The notes under the pieces are model-generated. The model did not search any database. It was given only the letters and a program-made list of their open reading frames with translations, and was not told the origin of the DNA. Positions 1 to 8,419 of a stretch of 64,000 nt of DNA are shown here, piece after piece. Source of the DNA: Arthrobacter sp. cf158 (GTDB lineage: Bacteria > Actinomycetota > Actinomycetes > Actinomycetales > Micrococcaceae). The position numbers and the translations under genes are program-made. The first letter of the stretch is position 1. Every line of letters starts with the position of its first letter. The stretch spans positions 97,107 through 161,106 of the forward strand of contig NZ_FNNR01000011.1 in assembly GCF_900106835.1 (NCBI RefSeq), in the 5' to 3' direction.

Positions 1-1026
1 CCGGGCCCGTGCCACGGTGCCTGTGAGCTTGATGGTTGCTTTAGCCAGGGTCCACTCGTCGGGTTGGCGCAGGGGAGTGGTGGTGGTCCAGCCCGTCAGG
101 GCGCCGGGCTGGGTGAAGTCACTGTCCAGGAGGGTTGTCCCGTCACTCTGGACCCGAACGGACGAGTACTCTGCCTGGCTGCGTGGCCCTTGATGAAACG
201 CGATGCCCCTGGCGGTGTGGCCGGGGACCAGTGCGTCCAGGGCGATGTCGTGGTCGATGCTCACCGTGATGCGTTGGCCGTCGTCGGCGATGACCAGGTC
301 CTGCCAACCGTCGTCGGGAAGTGCTCCGGCGCGGGACGCCGCGGTTGCTTCAAAGGCCGGAGTCCCGGCGAGGGGTTCCGTGAACGGAGCCGACATGGTG
401 CCGATCTCCCACTCCGGAGCGGGACGCAGGAGGGCAGACCGGTTCGGCTTGATCTCCAGGAGCAGGCCACTTCCGGGGCCGTCACAGCGAAGGAGAATCC
501 CGGCGGTACCAAGCCGCAGGCGGAACCGGGCGCTGATGACGGTGCTGCCGCTGGATGAAACCGGCCACGGAAGGTACGGCGAACCGCTCACCCGCAGGCA
601 TCCCTCCACCACTGCTATCGGCGCGCGCCCACCCTGTTGCCGGTGAATCCACTCCGCACTCCACCCGCCCGGATCCGGCAGGCCCGTGCTGAAGGGGGCC
701 GGTGCGCTGGGTTCGCCGGTGTTTCCGGCGGCGTCAGTCAGCTGCACTGTCCACTGATAATCGCTGTCAGGGGATAACTCCGGGCCTGTGTAGGGAAGGT
801 GGTGTTGCTGGTCCGTGACAACGTGGCCCGAATCCCACAGGACCTTGCCAGCCCGGTCCAGCACGCTCAGGCGGTAGGCGCTTTGGAACGCGTGCTCCGC
901 GCTCGCGCCCGGACCTGACTCCAGCAACCAGCCGAAAGACGGCCTGGCCGGTGCCGTCAGGCACTGCTGCAGGCCCTGGACGGTGGGGTTCCTGGCGGTG
1001 GGGGGCGTCGCCGCCGCAGTGCTCAT
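1..1026 (-). CDS. Alpha-L-rhamnosidase, N-terminal part (cut by window edge)
   Basis: The minus-strand frame is open from an ATG at 1026 to base 1 (342 codons, no stop), so the C-terminal catalytic part lies outside the window. The N-terminus resembles bacterial alpha-L-rhamnosidases (GH78 type): a fibronectin-like segment (YQWTVQLTDAAG, PFSTGLP) leads into the characteristic WSAEWI motif near residue 120, then a carbohydrate-binding-like beta domain. No signal peptide is seen, so a cytoplasmic enzyme is likely. It would release L-rhamnose from imported rhamnogalacturonan oligosaccharides. The start overlaps the stop of the upstream oxidoreductase (ATGA), implying translational coupling. The family call rests on the N-terminal half only. 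Confidence 0.75.
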   Translation of the reverse strand, partial: MSTAAATPPTARNPTVQGLQQCLTAPARPSFGWLLESGPGASAEHAFQSAYRLSVLDRAGKVLWDSGHVVTDQQHHLPYTGPELSPDSDYQWTVQLTDAAGNTGEPSAPAPFSTGLPDPGGWSAEWIHRQQGGRAPIAVVEGCLRVSGSPYLPWPVSSSGSTVISARFRLRLGTAGILLRCDGPGSGLLLEIKPNRSALLRPAPEWEIGTMSAPFTEPLAGTPAFEATAASRAGALPDDGWQDLVIADDGQRITVSIDHDIALDALVPGHTARGIAFHQGPRSQAEYSSVRVQSDGTTLLDSDFTQPGALTGWTTTTPLRQPDEWTLAKATIKLTGTVARAR

Positions 1027-3095
1027 CGCCCGGCCACCAGCTCTTCGATCTCCTTCGGATCCAGCGTTCCGTCACTGATCCACACCGTGTTGCTGCGGGT
1101 GAGGGACGTCTCCGCGGCCAACTCCACCGCGGCATCCCAGGCCAACGCGGATCCCACTGCCGGGTAGCCGCTGCACCGCACGAACCACGGATCTTCGGAC
1201 TCGGACGGTGAGCCGAACACCAAGGTGGCGGTACCGCCGTCGAACTCTCCCGTCCAGGCCAGCCACGGCGAAACGGAACCGTGCACGGCAGGCTCACCCT
1301 CGGCTGTGGAGGAGAAGACGCGGGGCGAGCCGTTGACAGGCAACCGCCAGAAGAATCCGCCGTAGCCGCTGCCGGCGGCACCATGGGAACCAGGGCTCCC
1401 CAGCCTGACATCCACGACGGCGGTGAGCCGGGTCTGGATGTCCAGACGCCACGTGCGCGCACTGCTGACGGTGCGTGTAAAGGTGCGGCGTTCCTGCAGG
1501 ACCAGGCTGCCGTCGGCGCCGAACCACTCCAGGTCAAGCGTGGTGCGGCCCTCTTCCCGGGTGATGCCTGCAACCTCGATTCGTCCGTGGTCCTTCAGGT
1601 CCAGGTACTTTCCGGCAGTCCTGCGGTAGCTGCGGCCGCCCCAGAAGTTGCTGCCGTTGACGTCCTGAAGGGCGAACCCGGCGCCGAGATGCCAGACGTG
1701 GTCCGAGGCCAGGTGGTCTGTCACCACTACTCCGGCCGGGGTGGATACGGGGTGCAGATAGGGCCGCGGCGACAGGTTGGTTTCCAGCTTGCTCCCGCTC
1801 CGCAGGGTTGTTGCGGGATAGTCCAGACCTGGCTCGGGGGAGAAGAGTGCTTCGGTACCGGTAGTGTTCGGCAGCGCCCAGGGGAGTCCCAGCTCGGAGA
1901 ACGTGGCGTGGGCGCGGGTGGCACGTTCCAGGATGTCCTCGATGTGGGGAATCACAGCGTGGGCTTGATCGCCCGTTCCCACCCATTCCACACATTCCGT
2001 CGGAATCAGGGCCGGCGCTTCAGCAGTGCGGACTGCCTCGAGGACGCGCATGAAAGCGCCGCTGTGATTCAGTGGGCTCAGCAGGGGCGTGCCCCCGGAA
2101 AGGTGTTGGAGGAGGTTCTCGGTGAGGTCGTCACGGCCGAAAGTGTGCGTGGTTTCCCCGTCCTCGGTGGCAACGGTGACCCGGTCTTCGGTGTAGTGGA
2201 ACACCGCCGTCCCTTCCGTGCCATGAAGGGTGACATACGGTTCCACAGGCTCAGTGGCGCAGAGCGTGAGGGCACAGGTGATGGGCAGGCCGTTGATGGT
2301 GCGCAGGCGGATCACGGAGGTGTCATCCGCCTCAATATCGTTGGCACGGTAGAGGTCCGTCTCTACCGAGGCAAGATCCTCAGCGTGGCGGGCGCCGGCG
2401 ATGCGAAGTGCGGTGGCGATCGCATGGGCCAGCGGGTTGGTTGCCACACCGTCCACCACATCCACTCCGTCCAGGCTGCGCTTGCCGGCCCAGCGCGAGC
2501 GTTTGTAGTAGGCGCGGTCGCGGACCCAGCGGCCTGTGGCAGAGATGCCCTTGAGCGTGCCGATGGTGGGAAGCTCATCTGCGGCTTCTCCGTTAGCCAA
2601 TTTCGCCAAAGCGGCGAGGGCATGGGAGCCGAGGCTTTGGAAGCCGACCTGGACGCTGCGTCCCGCGGCGCCCGCAGCTTCCTGGAGGCGGAGGAAGTCC
2701 TTCATGGACGCCACCGGGGGCTTCTCCAGGTAGAGATGGGCTTCGGCAGCAAGCACGGACAGCGCCAACGGGGCGTGGGTCTGAATGGGGGTGGCCACGA
2801 TGATGACGTCCACGTGGTGGTTGCCGGCCAGAAGTTGGTCGAGGTTGGCGTGAACTGCCGTGGTGTCCGGGAGGGCTCCGGCGGCCGGAGGATTGGGATC
2901 GGCGACGGCGACGAGTTCCACCGCGCCCTCTGCGCCAAGTCGTTCAAGGTTGCGGAGATGGTGGGCTCCGAAGCCGTGGACTCCCACCAGGGCGATCCTG
3001 GCCGGCGCCGCCAAGTCTGCCGTCAGGTCGCTCTGCGCGGGCGCAGCGCCGGGGGGTGTCGGATTGGTGATGGACCGTGTGGAGCGGGTGTCCAT
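1023..3095 (-). CDS. Gfo/Idh/MocA oxidoreductase fused to a PmoA-like (DUF6807) domain
   Basis: This is a 690-residue protein in two parts. Residues about 32-380 form a Gfo/Idh/MocA dehydrogenase: a Rossmann entry IALVGVHGFGAHH, where GxGxxG is relaxed to GVHGFG, and the family EKP motif at about 124. Residues about 420-690 resemble the PmoA/DUF6807 family (RPYLHPV, DVNGSNFWGG). Many Gfo/Idh proteins are 330-400 residues, so this is a true two-domain product in one uninterrupted frame. It is the first gene of the minus-strand unit and overlaps the rhamnosidase by 4 nt. A role in NAD(P)-dependent sugar or uronate conversion in pectin catabolism is inferred; the substrate is unknown. Confidence 0.82.
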   Translation of the reverse strand: MDTRSTRSITNPTPPGAAPAQSDLTADLAAPARIALVGVHGFGAHHLRNLERLGAEGAVELVAVADPNPPAAGALPDTTAVHANLDQLLAGNHHVDVIIVATPIQTHAPLALSVLAAEAHLYLEKPPVASMKDFLRLQEAAGAAGRSVQVGFQSLGSHALAALAKLANGEAADELPTIGTLKGISATGRWVRDRAYYKRSRWAGKRSLDGVDVVDGVATNPLAHAIATALRIAGARHAEDLASVETDLYRANDIEADDTSVIRLRTINGLPITCALTLCATEPVEPYVTLHGTEGTAVFHYTEDRVTVATEDGETTHTFGRDDLTENLLQHLSGGTPLLSPLNHSGAFMRVLEAVRTAEAPALIPTECVEWVGTGDQAHAVIPHIEDILERATRAHATFSELGLPWALPNTTGTEALFSPEPGLDYPATTLRSGSKLETNLSPRPYLHPVSTPAGVVVTDHLASDHVWHLGAGFALQDVNGSNFWGGRSYRRTAGKYLDLKDHGRIEVAGITREEGRTTLDLEWFGADGSLVLQERRTFTRTVSSARTWRLDIQTRLTAVVDVRLGSPGSHGAAGSGYGGFFWRLPVNGSPRVFSSTAEGEPAVHGSVSPWLAWTGEFDGGTATLVFGSPSESEDPWFVRCSGYPAVGSALAWDAAVELAAETSLTRSNTVWISDGTLDPKEIEELVAGR

Positions 3096-3187
3096 GGGCT
3101 CTCCTCTGCTGGCGCTGCAACGAAGGCGGTTGACGCCGTCGTCGAGGTGTTCTCTGTCAGTGTTCCGGCGGGTTCAGGCTATACCCA

Positions 3188-3203
3188 GCAAGCGCTTTCC
3201 CAA
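3188..3203. promoter_or_regulatory. Putative LacI-family operator (minus-strand promoter)
   Basis: GCAAGCGCTTTCCCAA has the central CG and GGAAAGCGCTT-type symmetry typical of LacI-family operators. It lies just downstream of a candidate minus-strand -10 (3218-3223), where a repressor would block the oxidoreductase/rhamnosidase unit. No LacI gene is in the window. Confidence 0.5.
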
Positions 3204-3217
3204 TCCCGGCTCTGCCC

Positions 3218-3246
3218 AGTGTAGCGCGGTCATCCGGCAAATGTAA
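3218..3246 (-). promoter_or_regulatory. Candidate sigma-70-type promoter for the oxidoreductase/rhamnosidase unit
   Basis: On the minus strand, TTACAT (3246-3241) and TACACT (3223-3218) are separated by 17 nt. The start codon lies at 3095. The -35 match is moderate. Confidence 0.4.
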
Positions 3247-3262
3247 CGATTCAAGATCCGTC

Positions 3263-3309
3263 TTGACTCGACATGCGTCCAGCGTCTAAGTTTTCGGGAA
3301 AGCGTTTAC
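3263..3309 (+). promoter_or_regulatory. Candidate promoter with overlapping LacI-type operator for the transport/esterase operon
   Basis: TTGACT (3263-3268), an 18-nt spacer and TAAGTT (3287-3292) form a sigma-70-like promoter. GGGAAAGCGTTTAC (3296-3309) follows at once and matches the LacI-family pattern. The operator-after-minus-10 layout mirrors the minus-strand side, suggesting one repressor controls both directions. Confidence 0.5.
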
Positions 3310-3435
3310 TTTGTGACGTGGCCCACCCGGGCCAACTCCAAGTGACTGGCGATGCAGGCTGTTCTGAGAGATCACAACAAACCCGTCACCGCGGTTGCTT
3401 GGGCCTGTTCTGCAACGATGGAGAAAGGGGGTTCC

Positions 3436-4122
3436 ATGGCGTCTGGTGGATTCGGCTTCCGGGCCTACACGCTTTTTGACACGCTCCTGTGGATTGCCTG
3501 CCTGAACGTGCTGTGGTTTGTCTTCACGCTCTTGGGTGGAGTGGTCCTTGGTGCTGGTCCCAGCACCGTCGCGGCCCACGTCCTGGTTCGTGACAAGGTG
3601 CGGGGAAATGCCACGCCCCTGCTGCGCCGCTTCGCCAGGGAGTACTTCAAGAACTTCGGAAAGGGCAATGCCCTGGGGCTGCCCTTGCTGGCGGTGGGAG
3701 TGGCGCTGGTGCTCAATTGGGGCTACTTCTCGGCAGGCTGGGACCTCGGCTCCCAGATCGCCTCGGCGGGAATCCTGCTGGCAGCCCTGTTTGTTGCGGG
3801 CACCCTTTGCTACCTCTTTCCGATGTTTGCCCGCTACGAGCTCTCCCTGGTGCAGTACTTCCTGATGTCCTCCCGCTTCGCCATGCGCCATCTGGCGGGA
3901 ACCGTGATCCTTCTTTTCGTCACGGCGGCCGCGCTGTTTGTGTGTCGATCAATTCCGGGGCTGATCCCGTTCTTCGGCGTGGGGGCGTGGCTTTATGTCA
4001 CCGGATGGCTGTGTGATCGCTTCTTCACTGCGAACGATGACGCCATGGCCGGCATGGAAGCCGCCGGGACGGCTGCCAGCAAGCCCGCCCCCGCATTGGC
4101 CAAGGAGGCCAGCCTTGTCTGA
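3436..4122 (+). CDS. DUF624 (YesL-like) membrane protein
   Basis: This is a 228-residue protein starting FGFRAYTLFDTLLWIACLNVLW, typical of the DUF624/YesL family found beside rhamnogalacturonan and other CUT1 sugar importers. Hydrophobic segments near residues 20-45, 80-105, 110-130 and 155-195 suggest about five membrane passes. The ATG at 3436 was chosen because AAAGGGGG lies just upstream; earlier in-frame ATGs (3352, 3418) would add residues unlike the family. It is the first gene of the plus-strand operon. Its role is unknown, probably accessory to the transporter. Confidence 0.75.
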   Translation: MASGGFGFRAYTLFDTLLWIACLNVLWFVFTLLGGVVLGAGPSTVAAHVLVRDKVRGNATPLLRRFAREYFKNFGKGNALGLPLLAVGVALVLNWGYFSAGWDLGSQIASAGILLAALFVAGTLCYLFPMFARYELSLVQYFLMSSRFAMRHLAGTVILLFVTAAALFVCRSIPGLIPFFGVGAWLYVTGWLCDRFFTANDDAMAGMEAAGTAASKPAPALAKEASLV

Positions 4123-4339
4123 CGTCAATCCCGTTCGTCCCGCCGCAGGTGGAGGGCAAGTGCTCCATCGCCCGCTTGACGTCCAGGGGCACGCTGAACC
4201 TGTCCTCAAGACCACAGTCGTCAGCATTAATGAAACGTATCAAGACGCCAGCGGACAACACCTCTGGACCCTGAAAAGGTTCCCCGGGGTCCCGTCGGCT
4301 GAGCCGTCCAGCGATATCAACCCCGAAGAAGTGGAGTAG
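4115..4339 (+). CDS. Small hypothetical protein (74 aa)
   Basis: A TTG start at 4115 has a perfect AAGGAGG Shine-Dalgarno (4102-4108) with a 6-nt spacer, inside the last codons of the DUF624 gene. The reading frame runs 74 codons and stops 7 nt before the solute-binding protein. The product has no signal peptide, no membrane segment and no motif I recognise (middle: TTVVSINETYQDASGQ, then LWTLKRFPG). The strong SD, the overlap and the fit between neighbours argue for real translation, perhaps coupling expression of the binding protein. Family unknown. Confidence 0.5.
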   Translation: MSDVNPVRPAAGGGQVLHRPLDVQGHAEPVLKTTVVSINETYQDASGQHLWTLKRFPGVPSAEPSSDINPEEVE

Positions 4340-4346
4340 TAAGAAA

Positions 4347-5876
4347 ATGATCCGAAGAAAACAAACGCTGGCCGCCGCCGTCGTGCTTTCAGCTGCCCTG
4401 GCGCTCACAGCCTGCGGTGGCGAAGCGCCGGCGTCGGACCTTTCGTCCGTCAAGATCATGGCTCCGTTCCTGGAGGCGCAGCCGCCAACAGCCGATGGCG
4501 CAGTGCAGAAGAAGCTCGAAGAGCTGACGGGCAAAGACATCAACATCACCTGGACGCCCAATGCCTCCTACGAAGACAAGATGAACATCACCTTGGCGTC
4601 CGCCGAGATCCCGCACGTCCTGGTGGTCCAGGGTAAGACGCCCGGCTTCGTGAAGAACGCCGAGGCCGGTGCTTTCTGGGACCTGACGGACAAGCTCAAG
4701 GACTACCCAAACCTCAGCACCACCTTCCCCGAGGTTCAGCAGAACGCCAGCGTCAACGGCAAGGTGTACGGCGTTTACCGCGGACGTAATCCGATCCGTG
4801 CCGCTGTGATGTTCCGGCAGGACTGGCTGGACAAGCTCGGCCTGAAGGCACCTGAGACTACTGAGGACTTGTACAAAGTAGCCAAGGCCTTCACCGAGCA
4901 GGACCCGGACGGCAATGGGCAAAACGACACGTACGGAATCACCATCCCCAAATGGGGCGCACTGGGCACCAACAGCCCTTACGACATGATCGAAACCTGG
5001 TTCGGCGCCGGAAACCGCTGGACCGAGCGGGACGGCAAGCTGGTTCCGAGCTTCGAGACCGAAGAATTCCTTGAGGCCAACCGCTTCGTTAAGAAGATGG
5101 TGGACGAGAAACTGATCAACCCGGACTTCGCGACGTTCGATGGAACCAAGTGGAACGAGCCGTTCTTCAACGGCAAGGGCGGCATCATCGTGGACGTCGA
5201 CTCCCGCGTCAGCGTGCTGATCAACCTTTTCAAGCAAGCCAACCCGAATGACTTCGAGAACAAAGTGGGCTTCGTAGGCAGCCTGAAGGGGCCAGATGGC
5301 GAGCTGCACGCCCACCCCACGGACGGCTACTCCGGGTTCCTGGCTATCCCCAAGTCCAGCGTCAAGACTGAGGCCGACCTGAAGAACGTGCTCACCTTCC
5401 TGGACAAGCTCAACAGTAAGGACGTGGCCGTTCTCCTGAACAACGGCATCGAGGGCGTGAACTTCGCGCTGGAAGATGGTCTCGCGGCCACGATCAAGCC
5501 CGAGACTCCTGAGGGCAAGGTAGTCAACACGGATATCAAGAGCTTCGCCCAGCTGGGAACCAACGTCACCGGCAACAACTATTACCCCGTCAAGCAGGCC
5601 TCCGAGTACGAACAGAAGGTGTTTGACGATCGCGTCGCCGTCATGGCGGAGGATCTCAAGAGTGCCGTGTACAACCCGGCCGCCGCGTTTGTTTCGCCCA
5701 CCTACGTTGCCAAGGGTGCGCAGCTGGACAACATCGTGGCCGATGCCCGCATCAAGTACCTGGCCGGCCAGACCGACGAGCAGGGCCTGAAGGACGCCAT
5801 CAAGCTGTGGAACACCAGCGGCGGTGACAAGGTCAAGGAAGAAATCAACAACCTCTGGCAGGACAACAAGAAGTGA
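4347..5876 (+). CDS. Extracellular sugar-binding lipoprotein of a CUT1 ABC importer
   Basis: This is a 509-residue solute-binding protein with a lipoprotein signal peptide and lipobox LTAC (acylated Cys about residue 23). The length and internal motifs (DPDGNGQNDTYGI, MFRQDWLDKLG) fit the LplA/YtcQ-like family 1 binding proteins used for oligosaccharides such as rhamnogalacturonan or unsaturated galacturonides. Its stop overlaps the GTG start of the next permease (GTGA). It should be tethered to the outer face of the membrane and pass ligand to the two permeases. No ATPase gene is nearby; as in many CUT1 systems, a shared MsmX/MsiK-like ATPase is probably supplied elsewhere. Confidence 0.85.
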   Translation: MIRRKQTLAAAVVLSAALALTACGGEAPASDLSSVKIMAPFLEAQPPTADGAVQKKLEELTGKDINITWTPNASYEDKMNITLASAEIPHVLVVQGKTPGFVKNAEAGAFWDLTDKLKDYPNLSTTFPEVQQNASVNGKVYGVYRGRNPIRAAVMFRQDWLDKLGLKAPETTEDLYKVAKAFTEQDPDGNGQNDTYGITIPKWGALGTNSPYDMIETWFGAGNRWTERDGKLVPSFETEEFLEANRFVKKMVDEKLINPDFATFDGTKWNEPFFNGKGGIIVDVDSRVSVLINLFKQANPNDFENKVGFVGSLKGPDGELHAHPTDGYSGFLAIPKSSVKTEADLKNVLTFLDKLNSKDVAVLLNNGIEGVNFALEDGLAATIKPETPEGKVVNTDIKSFAQLGTNVTGNNYYPVKQASEYEQKVFDDRVAVMAEDLKSAVYNPAAAFVSPTYVAKGAQLDNIVADARIKYLAGQTDEQGLKDAIKLWNTSGGDKVKEEINNLWQDNKK

Positions 5877-6847
5877 CAGCCCCGGTTGTAGAAGCCAAAG
5901 CCTCGGAGCGGGCGGCCACCCTGCCGCCCGCCCCGGCGCGGCGGCGCGGGTTCGCTGTCCACTTCGCGCACTACAAGTGGCTGTATCTGCTGTTGTTGCC
6001 AGGAGTCCTGTACTTCGCGGTGTTCCGGTACGGGCCAATGTACGGCGTGTCCATTGCCTTCAAGGACTATGTACCGTTCCTGGGCGTCAACGGCAGTCCC
6101 TGGGTGGGCGTCACCAACTTCACGGACTTCTTCGCCAACCCTGATTTCCCGCGTCTGCTCGGCAACACGCTCATCCTGGCCTTCCTGAACCTGGGGATCG
6201 CGTTCCCGCTGACCATCATCCTGGCGCTCCTGCTGAACGAGGTCCGCCTCTCAGTGCTCAAACGAACCGTCCAGACGCTGGTCTACATCCCGCATTTCCT
6301 GTCCTGGACCATCGTGGCGTCGTTGAGTTTCCTGCTCTTCGCCTTGGACATAGGACCGTTGTTCCAGTTCGTCAACGGGCTCTTTGGGACCAACGTGGAT
6401 ATCCTGTCCGATCCCAACTGGTTCCGGCCGTTGATCGTGCTCCAGGAAATCTGGAAGAACACCGGCTGGGGAACCATCATCTTCCTCGCAGCCCTGGCCA
6501 CCGTGGACCAGGACCAGTACGAGGCCGCGATCATCGACGGCGCCGGCAGGTTCCGCCGGGTCTGGCACATTACCCTTCCCGGGATCCGGTCCACCATCAT
6601 CGTGATGCTCATCCTGGCCATCGGGCAGATGCTCAACACCGGCTTTGAGCAGATCTATCTCATGACCAACGCACTTAACCGCAGTGTGGCCGACGTCTTC
6701 GATACCTACGTGTACTTCGTGGGCATTACGCAAGGCGCCTACAGCTACAGCACCGCCGTCGGACTGTTCAAGTCTCTGGTGGGCATCGTGCTGATCTTCG
6801 GCACCAACTGGCTGTCCAAGCGGTTCAACCAGAGCGGACTGTTCTAA
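5873..6847 (+). CDS. ABC sugar permease, LplB/YteP-like
   Basis: This is a 324-residue inner-membrane permease with six hydrophobic segments. The cytoplasmic EAA loop reads EAAIIDGAGRFRRVWHITLPG (residues about 217-236), the ATPase contact of CUT1 permeases. The N-terminus has the LplB-type signature YKWLYLLLLPGVLYF and YGPMYGVSIAFKDY. It starts at GTG 5873, overlapping the binding-protein stop by 4 nt. It pairs with the following permease to form the channel. Confidence 0.88.
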   Translation: MTAPVVEAKASERAATLPPAPARRRGFAVHFAHYKWLYLLLLPGVLYFAVFRYGPMYGVSIAFKDYVPFLGVNGSPWVGVTNFTDFFANPDFPRLLGNTLILAFLNLGIAFPLTIILALLLNEVRLSVLKRTVQTLVYIPHFLSWTIVASLSFLLFALDIGPLFQFVNGLFGTNVDILSDPNWFRPLIVLQEIWKNTGWGTIIFLAALATVDQDQYEAAIIDGAGRFRRVWHITLPGIRSTIIVMLILAIGQMLNTGFEQIYLMTNALNRSVADVFDTYVYFVGITQGAYSYSTAVGLFKSLVGIVLIFGTNWLSKRFNQSGLF

Positions 6848-7720
6848 ATGAAGATCCACAACACACGTGGCGGACGCATCTTCGATGCCGCCAACTACGT
6901 CTTCCTCAGCCTGATCGGCATCATTACGCTGCTGCCGTTCATCTACGTGATCGCCGGGTCCTTTGCCAACGAGGCTGAAATCACCAGGCGCGCGTTCTTC
7001 GTTTGGCCCGAGCAATTCACACTGGGCGCCTACGAGTACATCTTCTCCACGCCTGCCTTTACCCGGGCACTGATCACCACTGTGCTGGTAACACTGGTAG
7101 GCACCCTGGTGCAGCTCATCCTCACCGTCACCATGGCCTACCCGTTGGCGAAGAAGAACCTGCGCGGCCGGAAACTCATCATGTCCCTGGTGGTCTTTGC
7201 CATGGTGTTCTCCGGAGGCATGATTCCCACGTTCCTGCTGGTCAAGGACCTCGGGCTGCTGAACAGCTACTGGGCCTTGATTCTGCCGGCGGCCATCAAT
7301 CCGTTCAGCCTGATCATCATCAAGAACTTCTTCCAGGAGCTTCCCGCCGAGTTGGAAGAGTCGGCCAAGATGGATGGCGCCACGGAAATCGGGATCCTGT
7401 GGCGGATCCTGCTTCCGCTGTCCAAGCCGGTGCTGGCCACGTTCGCCCTTTTCTACGCGGTAGGTATCTGGAACGACTTCATGTCCCCGCTGCTCTACCT
7501 AAGCGACAACAACATGTGGACCCTCCAGATGTACCTGCGCCAAGTCACGGCAGCCTCGGACCTCCTCGGCACCGGCAATGTGGACCCCACGTACATCCCG
7601 CCGGAACAAGGCATCAAGTTCGCCGTGATCGTGGTGGCAACCCTGCCCATCCTGATCTTCTACCCCTTCCTGCAGAAGCACTTCGCCAAGGGAATGCTGA
7701 TCGGCTCGGTCAAGGGCTAG
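6848..7720 (+). CDS. ABC sugar permease, LplC/YtcP-like
   Basis: This is the second 290-residue permease, beginning directly after the previous stop with no gap. It has six predicted membrane segments and an EAA-type loop (LEESAKMDGATEIGILWRIL, about 174-193). The C-terminus has the LplC-type HFAKGMLIGSVKG ending. Together with the upstream gene it forms the CUT1 heterodimer. The 27-nt gap to the esterase includes GAAAGGA as its ribosome binding site, so import and hydrolysis are co-expressed. Confidence 0.88.
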   Translation: MKIHNTRGGRIFDAANYVFLSLIGIITLLPFIYVIAGSFANEAEITRRAFFVWPEQFTLGAYEYIFSTPAFTRALITTVLVTLVGTLVQLILTVTMAYPLAKKNLRGRKLIMSLVVFAMVFSGGMIPTFLLVKDLGLLNSYWALILPAAINPFSLIIIKNFFQELPAELEESAKMDGATEIGILWRILLPLSKPVLATFALFYAVGIWNDFMSPLLYLSDNNMWTLQMYLRQVTAASDLLGTGNVDPTYIPPEQGIKFAVIVVATLPILIFYPFLQKHFAKGMLIGSVKG

Positions 7721-7747
7721 GCGCCGCTTTCCCATGAAAGGACAACC

Positions 7748-8419
7748 ATGAAAATCCTCCTTGCGGGCGACTCCACAGTTGCCGCCTGCCCCAGCTACGA
7801 GCATCCGATGAGCGGCTGGGGCGCCCATCTGGCCCCCGAGACGTACTGGTGGGCCGCCGTCCACAATTTTGCCAAGGGCGGGGCCACCACGGAGTCGTTC
7901 CGCGAGGAGGGCCTCTGGTATCAACTGCTGAACCAGACGGTGAAGGGAGACCTCGTCCTCATTCAGTTTGGGCACAACGACCAGAAGCGGGAACACCTCG
8001 CGGCGCGGACGGGATACGACGGCAACCTCCGCCGTATGGTGGCCGAGGTCCGTGCCAAGGGTGGTGTTCCCGTTCTGTGTACGTCGGTGGAGCGCCGGCA
8101 CTTCAGTAACGGACGGCTGGACACCACGCTGGGCGAGTATCCCGCCGTCGTGCGCGAACTCGGCGCCGAACTGGAACTGGACGTCCTGGACCTCAACCAG
8201 TGGACCCGTGCGTTGTACCAGGAAATGGGGGAGGAGGGCTCCAAGGAACTCTTCTTTCACTTCGCTCCAGGCGAGCACGCGCATTGGGCCGGGGGACTCG
8301 AGGACAACACGCACTTCCATGTAAGGGGCGCCCAGCGGATCGCCGCTTTCGTGGCCGGGGAACTCGAGTCGCTTGGTTATGGCCTGGCGGCCACCATCAG
8401 TGCGGGAGTGCGCGTTTGA
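7748..8419 (+). CDS. SGNH-hydrolase, rhamnogalacturonan acetylesterase-like
   Basis: This is a 223-residue protein with the blocks of the RGAE-type SGNH/GDSL hydrolases: LLAGDST (nucleophile Ser about 9), FAKGGATTESF (block II Gly), QFGHNDQ (block III Asn) and DNTHFHVRGA near the C-terminus (Asp/His). No signal peptide is seen, so it should deacetylate imported oligosaccharides in the cytoplasm. Its position behind the importer fits removal of acetyl groups from galacturonate or rhamnose residues. The substrate is inferred from the family and neighbourhood. Confidence 0.85.
   Translation: MKILLAGDSTVAACPSYEHPMSGWGAHLAPETYWWAAVHNFAKGGATTESFREEGLWYQLLNQTVKGDLVLIQFGHNDQKREHLAARTGYDGNLRRMVAEVRAKGGVPVLCTSVERRHFSNGRLDTTLGEYPAVVRELGAELELDVLDLNQWTRALYQEMGEEGSKELFFHFAPGEHAHWAGGLEDNTHFHVRGAQRIAAFVAGELESLGYGLAATISAGVRV

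Noticed and set aside
1281..3224. Long open frame on the plus strand opposite the Gfo/Idh-PmoA gene
   Set aside because: High-GC antisense frame; the minus-strand product has clear domains and the plus product shows none.
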